In this document: positions 1-4,872 of the stretch, piece by piece
Layout of the letters: each line of letters opens with the position of its first letter
How positions within the stretch are numbered: position 1 is the first letter of the stretch
Origin: an uncultured Muribaculaceae bacterium
Lineage (GTDB): Bacteria > Bacteroidota > Bacteroidia > Bacteroidales > Muribaculaceae
Reading direction: 5' to 3'
NCBI GenBank assembly: GCA_947644475.1
Contig: CANRZQ010000110.1
Span: 1-8,728 of the forward strand
Length of the DNA: 8,728 bases
Notes under the pieces: model-generated
Database searches by the model: none
What the model was told of the DNA's origin: nothing
The model's input: the letters and a program-made list of their open reading frames with translations, nothing else
Program-made: the position numbers and the translations under genes

Positions 1-65
1 GCCTTATGCCTTACATCATCACTTATAACTTATACTTTATCACTTATCGTTAATACCTGATAACA
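1..65. repeat. AT-rich spacer with CTTA-word repeats before korB
   Basis: This 65-base stretch is the end of the spacer upstream of korB. It is AT-rich and built from CTTA or CTTTA words, which begin at 3, 10, 22, 29, 35 and 43. No TAnnTTTG box and no Shine-Dalgarno sequence is visible in front of the korB start at 66. The korB gene may therefore be transcribed from further upstream, most likely together with an alpha-subunit gene outside the window; that last point is inference from the usual gene order of this enzyme. Confidence 0.45.
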
Positions 66-1076
66 ATGTCAACCCAATATACCCCAGCCGACTACAAGTC
101 AGACCAGCCCGTGCGCTGGTGTCCCGGATGCGGCGACCACGCAATCCTCAACTCCCTCCACAAGGCCATGGCCACCCTCGGAGTGCCCCCGCATAAGACG
201 GCCGTGATTTCCGGCATCGGATGCTCCTCGCGCCTGCCCTACTACATGAACACCTACGGCTTCCACACCATCCACGGACGCGCCGCCGCAATAGCCACAG
301 GCTTCAAGACGGCAAACCCCGAGATGACCGTATGGCAGATCTCCGGCGACGGCGACGGCCTCGCAATCGGCGGCAACCATTTCATCCACGCCGTGCGCCG
401 CAACATCGACATCAACATCCTCCTGTTCAACAACAAAATCTACGGCCTCACCAAAGGACAATACTCGCCCACATCGCCCCGTGGATTCGTATCCAAATCA
501 TCGCCCTACGGCACATGCGAAGACCCATTCATCCCCGCCGAACTCGTATTCGGCGCCCGCGGACAATTCTTCGCACGCTCTATCGACGTGGAACTCGCCA
601 CCACCCAGGAAGTGCTCCTGGCCGCCGCCCGCCACCACGGCGCATCCGTTGTCGAAGTGCTCCAGAACTGCGTAATCTTCAACAACGGCATCCACAACGC
701 CATCACCGACCGCGCCGTGCGTGCCGACCGTACCATCCACCTCGTCCACGGCGAAAAAATGCTCTTTGGAGCCAACCGCGACAAAGGCCTCGTCCAAGAC
801 GGTTTCCTGCTCAAAGCAGTGACCGTCGGAGAAGACGGCTACACCATCGACGACGTCCTCGTTCACGATGCCCACACACCCTCCAACTTCCTCCACCAGC
901 AACTCGCCATGATGGACGGCGAGACCCTCCCCCTGGCCGTGGGCGTGATACGCGACGTCGACGCCCCCACCTACGACCAAGCCGTGGCCGAGCAGACCTC
1001 CGCCGTCTCCGCCCGCAAAGGCTTCACCTCCCTGCGCGACATGATTCTCGCCGGCGAGACCTGGGAGGTAAAATAA
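66..1076 (+). CDS. korB: 2-oxoacid (probably 2-oxoglutarate):ferredoxin oxidoreductase, subunit beta
   Basis: This is the 336-residue thiamine-diphosphate-binding beta subunit of a cytoplasmic ferredoxin oxidoreductase. The enzyme interconverts a 2-oxoacid plus CoA with the acyl-CoA, CO2 and reduced ferredoxin. CPGCG at residues 19-23, C53 in GIGCSS and C202 in LQNCVIF supply the four cysteines expected to hold the single [4Fe-4S] cluster. The TPP and magnesium motif starts with GDGDG at 94-98 and ends near N122-N123. The following YGLTKGQYSPTS segment (126-137) is typical of the Kor/Oor branch, so 2-oxoglutarate is the likely substrate, but pyruvate or another 2-oxoacid is not excluded. The length is normal for the family. 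The ATG at 66 places the cysteine motif at the usual distance from the N-terminus. The alpha subunit is not in the window and is expected just upstream. The gene converges on the helicase gene, with a hairpin between them. Confidence 0.93.
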   Translation: MSTQYTPADYKSDQPVRWCPGCGDHAILNSLHKAMATLGVPPHKTAVISGIGCSSRLPYYMNTYGFHTIHGRAAAIATGFKTANPEMTVWQISGDGDGLAIGGNHFIHAVRRNIDINILLFNNKIYGLTKGQYSPTSPRGFVSKSSPYGTCEDPFIPAELVFGARGQFFARSIDVELATTQEVLLAAARHHGASVVEVLQNCVIFNNGIHNAITDRAVRADRTIHLVHGEKMLFGANRDKGLVQDGFLLKAVTVGEDGYTIDDVLVHDAHTPSNFLHQQLAMMDGETLPLAVGVIRDVDAPTYDQAVAEQTSAVSARKGFTSLRDMILAGETWEVK

Positions 1077-1099
1077 CCTCAGCAAATCCATAAGACAGC

Positions 1100-1137
1100 A
1101 AAAAAATAGGGAAATTTCTCAGAAATTTCCCTATTTT
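1100..1137. terminator. Convergent intrinsic terminator between korB and the helicase gene
   Basis: The arms 1103-1119 and 1121-1137 are perfect reverse complements of 17 bases around a single central C at 1120. A realistic RNA hairpin has about 15 pairs and a five-base loop. On the minus strand the stem is followed at once by seven T (complement of A1100-1106), which makes a classic terminator for the helicase gene. On the plus strand it lies 27 bases after the korB stop and is followed by T-rich sequence, so it probably works in both directions. Confidence 0.85.
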
Positions 1138-1156
1138 CCTTATTATTTCCCTATTT
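1125..1156. repeat. Third copy of the terminator arm as a 20-bp direct repeat
   Basis: The 12-mer ATTTCCCTATTT occurs at 1125-1136, inside the right arm of the convergent terminator, and again at 1145-1156, exactly 20 bases later. Together with the inverted left arm this gives three copies of one word in about 55 bases. It could provide an alternative pairing partner for the left arm or be the product of local duplication. Confidence 0.6.
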
Positions 1157-1172
1157 CTTACCAACTCCCCAA

Positions 1173-2495
1173 CTACTTATAAATGGAGGCGCGGATGCGG
1201 CGGCCTTTGATTTTGGAGGCGGCAAAGGCGGCGGTGACTTCCGCGGCCGACGCGCGTGGGATGGCGGCGATGGCGCAGTGGTCCTTCACGGCGATGCGCC
1301 CCACAGCCTTGCCGTCGAGGCCGCATTGCTTGGTGAGGAAGCCGAGGATGTCGGCTTTCGACAGTTTCTCCTTCTTGCCGGCGGCGATATAGAGCGTGGC
1401 TGTGTCGGAACGGATAGGGTCGGGGTTAGTGTCGGGGTCGGGCACGAACTCAAAGTCGTAGTCGACATATTCGGGCAGCGACTCGCCCTCGGAAGCGAGG
1501 ATGTAGATTTCGCCGGTGGCATCGATGCGGGCCGTGCGGCCGTTGCGGTGGGTCCATGCCTCGGCTGTGGGAGGGATGTGGTAGTGCACGACAGAGCGCA
1601 CGGCTTCGATGTCGAGGCCGCGTGAGCCCAGATCGGTGCTCACGAGTATGGGCGTGGTGCCGTTGTTGAGCATGTCCACGGCCAGTTCGCGGTCCATTTG
1701 GTCGAGGCCTCCGTGGTAGAGCCCGGCAGGGAAGCCTTGCCGCACGAGGTAGGCGTGGACGCGGTCGGCGCTCTCGCGGTGGTTTACAAACACGATGGTG
1801 CGTCCGTCGGGCAGGGCGTGGAGCAGATCGCCGAGGGCTTCGAGTTTGTCGCGCGAGGGGCTTTTCACCAGCGCTATCTTCATGCGCGAGCGTGGAGCGG
1901 CGGCGCGCTCCGAGAAGTCGATTACCTTGGCCTGCGACAGGTCGATGAAGTCGGGGCGCTCGGCCAGCGGGGTGGCCGATGTGAGCATCAGGCGTCGCAC
2001 CCGGGGAATGCGGCGGCATATGCGTCGCATCTGGTCGTGGAAGCCGAGTTCGAGCTGCTTGTCGTATTCGTCGATTACGAGGGTCGATGCCGTGCGTATG
2101 TCGATATTCTCGCGGAGGATATGGTCGAGCAGGCGTCCGGGAGTGGCCACCACTATGTCGGCTCCTGCTGCGAGGGAGTTTGCCTCGTCGAGGGCAGAGT
2201 GTCCGCCATAGAGCGTCACGGTCTTGTATCCTGCGGCCACGGGGCGGATTACGTCGGCTATTTGCAGCACGAGTTCGCGCGCCGGGGCTATCACCACGGC
2301 CTGCACGCGCCCCGACGCCGGGGCGAGGCTCTCGACCATGGGCACGGTGAATGCCAGGGTCTTGCCCGACCCTGTGGGGGCAAGGAGCACGATGCGCGAG
2401 GCTTTGGCCTCGGCCACGGCTTTCTGCATGGGGTTGAGGCTTTCCACGCCGTGGCGCCGCCCGATGGCCTGCAATATTTCTTTTAGGGTGGGCAT
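1173..2495 (-). CDS. DEAD-box ATP-dependent RNA helicase, DbpA-like
   Basis: This is a 440-residue RNA helicase with two RecA-like domains and a C-terminal RNA-binding domain. Visible motifs are Q24 of a weak Q motif, APTGSGKT (39-46, motif I), PARELVLQ (71-78, Ia), TPGR (118-121, Ib), DEYD (142-145, motif II), SAT (173-175, III), STDLGSRGLD (286-295, V) and HRNGRTAR (316-323, VI). Residues from about 366 to 440 match the DbpA-type RRM-like domain, with conserved GxKxKLxxxDILGFL and KIKGRRIR segments. In E. coli that domain recognises hairpin 92 of 23S rRNA, so a role in large-subunit assembly is likely here. The DEYD and HRNGRTAR variants differ from textbook DEAD and HRIGRTGR. I chose the ATG at 2495; an in-frame TTG at 2501 lies on the edge of an A/T tract and is less likely. 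The upstream neighbour is the thioredoxin gene, with a phased repeat array between them. Confidence 0.9.
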   Translation of the reverse strand: MPTLKEILQAIGRRHGVESLNPMQKAVAEAKASRIVLLAPTGSGKTLAFTVPMVESLAPASGRVQAVVIAPARELVLQIADVIRPVAAGYKTVTLYGGHSALDEANSLAAGADIVVATPGRLLDHILRENIDIRTASTLVIDEYDKQLELGFHDQMRRICRRIPRVRRLMLTSATPLAERPDFIDLSQAKVIDFSERAAAPRSRMKIALVKSPSRDKLEALGDLLHALPDGRTIVFVNHRESADRVHAYLVRQGFPAGLYHGGLDQMDRELAVDMLNNGTTPILVSTDLGSRGLDIEAVRSVVHYHIPPTAEAWTHRNGRTARIDATGEIYILASEGESLPEYVDYDFEFVPDPDTNPDPIRSDTATLYIAAGKKEKLSKADILGFLTKQCGLDGKAVGRIAVKDHCAIAAIPRASAAEVTAAFAASKIKGRRIRASIYK

Positions 2496-2505
2496 AGTCA
2501 AAAAA

Positions 2506-2606
2506 ACGATTTAAATCGAGATATATCGAAATAAATCGAGATAAATCGATTGGATTAAATCGAAATAAATCGACTTATTTCGATATAAGTCGATTTATTT
2601 CGAAAA
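2506..2606. repeat. 10-bp-phased TCGA repeat array
   Basis: The whole spacer between the thioredoxin stop and the helicase start is an AT-rich array. TCGA words begin at 2516, 2526, 2536, 2546, then after one 14-base step at 2560, 2570, 2580, 2590 and 2600, and a degenerate CGA sits in phase at 2507. The typical unit is AAATCGANAT. The left units read AAATCGA and the last ones ATTTCGA, so the array turns from forward to inverted. The right half forms a 44-bp palindrome. The step is close to one DNA helical turn. No TAnnTTTG promoter box is present in it on the minus strand. The function is unknown; it could be a transcription terminator or attenuator, a protein-binding array, or a neutral satellite. 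Confidence 0.85.
2560..2603. repeat. 44-bp near-perfect palindrome within the TCGA array
   Basis: The arms 2560-2578 and 2585-2603 are perfect 19-base reverse complements (TCGAAATAAATCGACTTAT and its complement). Only T2579 opposite T2584 fails to match in the central six bases. It begins 8 bases after the thioredoxin stop in transcript direction and could fold into a long AU-rich hairpin in the minus-strand RNA. No T-run follows it directly. The nearest one is A2500-2506 (seven T on the minus strand) at the far end of the array. Confidence 0.85.
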
Positions 2607-2611
2607 TTATT

Positions 2612-3139
2612 TTATTTCAGGTTCTTGTCGAGCACCTCGCGCATGCGGGGGAGGATTATCGAGGTTACTTCCTCTATGTTGGATGCGCGGTTGAGTTCGG
2701 TGTCGGTGGCGAAGGAGTCGGTGCCGACGAAGCGTTCGGTGCGACCGTCGGGGCGGATGAGCACGAAGGTGGGGATTGCCTCTACGCCGAAGGCTTTTGC
2801 TGTTTCGGGGCAGCGGTCGATGTCGACAGAGTAGAATGTGACGCGGCCGATGAAGTCGTTGGCCAGGGCGTGGAACGACGGGGCTATCAGTTTGCAGGGG
2901 CCGCACCATGTGGCGTTGAAGTCGATGAACGTGAGCTGGTCAACTTTCATGCCGGGGCGCAGGGCCGAGTCGTTGGCCAGGTCGATGATGCCTTTGGCTG
3001 TGTCTACGGCCTCGATGCTTGTGGCCTGCTCTTTGGGGTCGACGGCGTTGGCGGCATCGGCTTCGGGCGTGGTCTTGGCCGCGCATCCGGCGAGAGTGGC
3101 GGCTATGGCCAGGGGTGCTATGATTTGGAAAAGTTTCAT
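2612..3139 (-). CDS. Thioredoxin-fold lipoprotein
   Basis: This is a 175-residue envelope-anchored thiol-disulfide protein. Residues 1-19 form a lipoprotein signal peptide with lipobox L16-A17-G18-C19, so C19 should be lipidated. A linker follows to about residue 45, then a thioredoxin domain with the redox motif W78-C79-G80-P81-C82 and the cis-proline P123 in the AIPTF segment. There is also a C110 in the VDIDRCPE segment. The residues after C19 (AAKTTPEA) do not resemble the lysine/acidic surface-export signal of Bacteroidota lipoproteins, so a periplasm-facing location is more likely; this is inference. Its substrate cannot be told from the sequence. The gene lies downstream of mdh on the same strand, separated by a GC-rich terminator, and is followed by the TCGA array. 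The ATG at 3139 is the only start that gives a complete signal peptide. Confidence 0.9.
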   Translation of the reverse strand: MKLFQIIAPLAIAATLAGCAAKTTPEADAANAVDPKEQATSIEAVDTAKGIIDLANDSALRPGMKVDQLTFIDFNATWCGPCKLIAPSFHALANDFIGRVTFYSVDIDRCPETAKAFGVEAIPTFVLIRPDGRTERFVGTDSFATDTELNRASNIEEVTSIILPRMREVLDKNLK

Positions 3140-3159
3140 TGCAGAGATTGTTATAGATT

Positions 3160-3210
3160 AAAAAAAGGAGGGCAGGCCTCCGGCGCGGTGCGCGCGGGTG
3201 TCTACCCTCC
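3160..3210 (-). terminator. Intrinsic terminator after mdh, possible attenuator in front of the thioredoxin gene
   Basis: On the minus strand, 16 bases after the mdh stop, GGAGGG (3210-3205) can pair with CCCTCC (3172-3167), enclosing an inner GCGC/GCGC stem (3195-3192 with 3186-3183). Seven T follow (3166-3160). A second GGAGG (3181-3177) can pair with the same CCTCC to give a shorter hairpin against the same T-run. The structure ends about 20 bases before the thioredoxin start, so it stops mdh transcripts or regulates read-through into the lipoprotein gene. Confidence 0.75.
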
Positions 3211-3225
3211 GTAGATGTTGCGTTA

Positions 3226-4161
3226 TCAGATAGCGCCGGCGAGAGCGGCGTTGGTCTTGTGCACGGCTTCGGCGCTCTTGTGGAAGAGTGCTTTTTCTTC
3301 TTCGTTGAGGTCGAAAGTGACGATTTTCTCGATACCGTTGCGGCCGATGATGCAGGGCACGCCGATGCAGAGGTCAGATTCGCCGTATTCGCCTTCGAGC
3401 AGGGCCGATGCGGAGATGAGGCGCTTCTGGTTGTGGAGGATGGCGGCTACCATCTGTGCTCCTGCCGCACCGGGAGCGTACCATGCCGAGGTGCCGAGGA
3501 GTTTGGTGAGCGTTGCGCCGCCTACCATTGTGTCGGCTGCCACTTTGGCGAGCAGGTCGGCCGGCAGAAGGGATGATGCGGGGATGCCGCGGTAAGCAGC
3601 GAAGCGGGTGAGGGGTATCATTGTGGTGTCGCCGTGGCCGCCGATCACGATGCCTTCCACTTCGGTGGCGTTGGCTTCGAGGGCGAGGCTGAGGAAATAT
3701 TTGAAGCGTGCGCTGTCGAGTGCGCCGCCCATGCCGATGATGCGGTTTTTGGGAAGGCCGGATACCTTGTGGATGAGGTAGGTCATGGTGTCCATCGGGT
3801 TGGAGATGCACACGATGATGGCGTTGGGTGAGTGCTTGAGCACGTTCTCAGTCACAGATTTCACGATGCCAGCGTTCACGCCGATGAGTTCCTCGCGTGT
3901 CATGCCGGGCTTGCGGGGGATGCCCGATGTGATCACCACCACGTCGGAGTTCTCGGTCATGGCGTAGTCGTTTGTCACGCCCACGAGGCGGGTGTTGAGG
4001 CCGAGGATGTTGGCGGTCTGCATGATGTCCATGGCTTTTCCTTCGGAAACGCCTTCCTTGATGTCGAGCAATACTACTTCGTCGGCAACCTGGCCGGTTA
4101 CCAGCACGTTTGCGCATGTTGCGCCTACATTGCCGGCGCCGATAATTGATACCTTTGACAT
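3226..4161 (-). CDS. mdh: Malate dehydrogenase (LDH-like, NAD-dependent)
   Basis: This 311-residue cytoplasmic enzyme interconverts malate and oxaloacetate with NAD(H). The N-terminal Rossmann fold has GAGNVG at 8-13, and D33 at the end of the second strand indicates NAD rather than NADP. The substrate-binding loop PRKPGMTR carries R83 and R89, the arginines that select malate over lactate. N121 in SNPMD, D149 and R152 in the LDSAR segment, and the catalytic H176 in GGHGD complete the active site. Length and motifs fit the LDH-like MDH group common in Bacteroidota. In anaerobic Bacteroidales this enzyme feeds the reductive branch toward fumarate and succinate. The ATG at 4161 puts the glycine motif right at the N-terminus. 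A TAAATTTG box about 95 bases upstream suggests its own promoter, and a terminator follows the stop. Confidence 0.96.
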   Translation of the reverse strand: MSKVSIIGAGNVGATCANVLVTGQVADEVVLLDIKEGVSEGKAMDIMQTANILGLNTRLVGVTNDYAMTENSDVVVITSGIPRKPGMTREELIGVNAGIVKSVTENVLKHSPNAIIVCISNPMDTMTYLIHKVSGLPKNRIIGMGGALDSARFKYFLSLALEANATEVEGIVIGGHGDTTMIPLTRFAAYRGIPASSLLPADLLAKVAADTMVGGATLTKLLGTSAWYAPGAAGAQMVAAILHNQKRLISASALLEGEYGESDLCIGVPCIIGRNGIEKIVTFDLNEEEKALFHKSAEAVHKTNAALAGAI

Positions 4162-4257
4162 GTTGATATGATATTTGTTGAGGTTAGTTATTGAAATTCA
4201 ATCTTCTGATTAACGCCCGCGGGGCTGCTTGTGTTGCATTCTCCGGCGGCATTGGCG
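4162..4257 (-). other. Predicted 5' leader of mdh
   Basis: About 90 bases lie between the candidate mdh promoter and the start codon. The stretch near 4215-4257 is GC-rich and the part next to the start codon is AT-rich without a Shine-Dalgarno sequence. I see only a minor hairpin (GCCC-GCG-GGGC near 4214-4224) and no recognisable riboswitch. Confidence 0.35.
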
Positions 4258-4265
4258 CAAATTTA
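4258..4265 (-). promoter_or_regulatory. Candidate -7 box of the mdh promoter (TAAATTTG)
   Basis: Read on the minus strand this is TAAATTTG, a full match to the Bacteroidota -7 consensus TAnnTTTG, in an AT-rich block upstream of mdh. The -33 position (about 4285-4288) reads TTCC rather than TTTG, so only one half of the promoter is well supported. Confidence 0.5.
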
Positions 4266-4332
4266 ACCATTAATTTGCAATTAAGGAAAAATTTACTTAA
4301 TTTTTTTCAAAAAACTTTCGGCAGGGTGGGTA

Positions 4333-4376
4333 TTTCAGGCTTCACAGGAGGCTTAGGCAGCCTATGAAGCCTAAAA
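4333..4376 (-). repeat. 9-bp-phased palindromic repeat, copy A
   Basis: On the plus strand, TCAGG, ACAGG and TTAGG begin at 4335, 4344 and 4353 (9-base steps), then after an 8-base step CCTAT and CCTAA begin at 4361 and 4370 (9-base step). The arms 4333-4348 and 4361-4376 pair over 16 positions, with two C/A mismatches on the plus strand that become G-U pairs in minus-strand RNA. The spacer CTTC (4340-4343) is complementary to GAAG (4366-4369). It lies directly behind the terminator of the winged-helix gene in transcript direction. It belongs to the same family as the element at 5812-5860. Confidence 0.75.
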
Positions 4377-4409
4377 ACAACAAATCCTGCCCATGGGCAG
4401 GATTTGTTG
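4371..4409 (-). terminator. Terminator of the winged-helix gene (32-bp perfect palindrome plus T-run)
   Basis: Bases 4378-4409 form a perfect palindrome with arm CAACAAATCCTGCCC and centre CCCATGGG. On the minus strand it begins 18 bases after the winged-helix stop and is followed by five T (complement of A4373-4377). A stem of about 14 pairs with a CAUG loop and a U-run fits an intrinsic terminator. Confidence 0.8.
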
Positions 4410-4427
4410 CAAGTAATCGGCCTGAGG

Positions 4428-4640
4428 TTAGCCGATGAGCGATACGATGTATTCTTTTTCGTCGGCGGGGTCGGGGGCGATTTCGATTTTATTCTCGCGG
4501 GCGAGCCAGCCAAGGGCGGCGAACACTTCTTTGTCTTTCAGTTTGGTGATTTTCTTGATTTGCTTGATGCCGAGGGCCTCTGCTTCGTTGAGGGCCTGCC
4601 ATACGGCACCGGCATAGTTGCCGAATGCTTCGATGTTCAT
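4428..4640 (-). CDS. Small winged helix-turn-helix protein, DUF2582-like
   Basis: This is a 70-residue protein with a predicted order of three helices followed by a beta wing. The first helix is around residues 5-21 (GNYAGAVWQALNEA), the second around 25-31 (IKQIKKIT) and the third around 34-48 (LKDKEVFAALGWLARE); a short hairpin IEIAPDPADEKEYIVSLI closes it. The pattern and length match the Bacteroidota family of small winged-helix proteins known as DUF2582, as I remember it. The family has the shape of a DNA-binding or protein-contact domain, but its role is unknown to me. The gene stands alone on the minus strand, divergent from rsgA, with its own promoter-like box upstream and a strong terminator downstream. 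The ATG at 4640 gives the full first helix. Confidence 0.82.
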   Translation of the reverse strand: MNIEAFGNYAGAVWQALNEAEALGIKQIKKITKLKDKEVFAALGWLARENKIEIAPDPADEKEYIVSLIG

Positions 4641-4696
4641 GTCGTGAAATTTTTAGTTAGACTTAACTTTTTGTTGCATTATCTCATAAATTGCTG

Positions 4697-4704
4697 CAAA
4701 ATTA
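4697..4704 (-). promoter_or_regulatory. Candidate -7 box for the winged-helix gene (TAATTTTG)
   Basis: On the minus strand this reads TAATTTTG, matching TAnnTTTG, about 57 bases before the start codon at 4640. The region upstream of it is A/T tracts without a clear TTTG at -33. The 9-mer TTTTAGTTA occurs on both sides of it, at 4651-4659 and 4711-4719. Confidence 0.45.
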
Positions 4705-4777
4705 CGTTATTTTTAGTTAAAAACCTAATAAATTGCCATTATTTTGCACTCATAGCCGATGGTTGTGAATCTCGGTT

Positions 4778-4812
4778 TTGTTAATTGTCTAACAATCAGC
4801 GCATTAATTTTG
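4778..4812 (+). promoter_or_regulatory. Operator-like inverted repeat and second promoter box before rsgA
   Basis: TTGTTA (4778-4783) and TAACAA (4790-4795) are reverse complements around six bases. Overlapping them, ATTGT (4784-4788) and ACAAT (4792-4796) form a second small inverted repeat. TAATTTTG at 4805-4812 matches the Bacteroidota -7 box. This could be a distal promoter with a regulator site in the divergent spacer, but AT-rich DNA gives such patterns easily. Confidence 0.3.
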
Positions 4813-4847
4813 TTGGCCAAAAAACCGTATTTTTCATTATTTTGTTG

Positions 4848-4855
4848 TACTTTTG
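4848..4855 (+). promoter_or_regulatory. Candidate -7 box of the rsgA promoter (TACTTTTG)
   Basis: TACTTTTG matches TAnnTTTG and ends 17 bases before the rsgA ATG, predicting a leader of only about 10 bases. It sits inside a GTAC-TTTT-GTAC inverted repeat (4847-4858). No clear TTTG is found 19 bases upstream. Confidence 0.5.
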
Positions 4856-4872
4856 TACGTAAAATAGTGAAA

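Noticed and set aside
221..1093. A 290-codon plus-strand frame overlapping korB
   Set aside because: It is an out-of-frame shadow of korB with an Arg/Pro/His-rich translation and no family resemblance.
1698..2486. A 262-codon plus-strand frame opposite the helicase gene
   Set aside because: It is antisense to a well-supported helicase with all motifs intact, and its composition is that of a GC-rich shadow frame.
2496..2501. TTG start two codons upstream for the helicase
   Set aside because: The ATG at 2495 is in frame and much more usual; the TTG borders the T-tract of the leader.
2506..2606. CRISPR array or insertion sequence end
   Set aside because: Units are only 10 bases, without unique spacers of fixed length, and there is no transposase gene or flanking duplication.
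4759..4872. N-terminal extension of rsgA by 38 codons
   Set aside because: The extension runs through AT-rich promoter-like DNA including the TACTTTTG box, and the known RsgA N-terminus matches the ATG at 4873.
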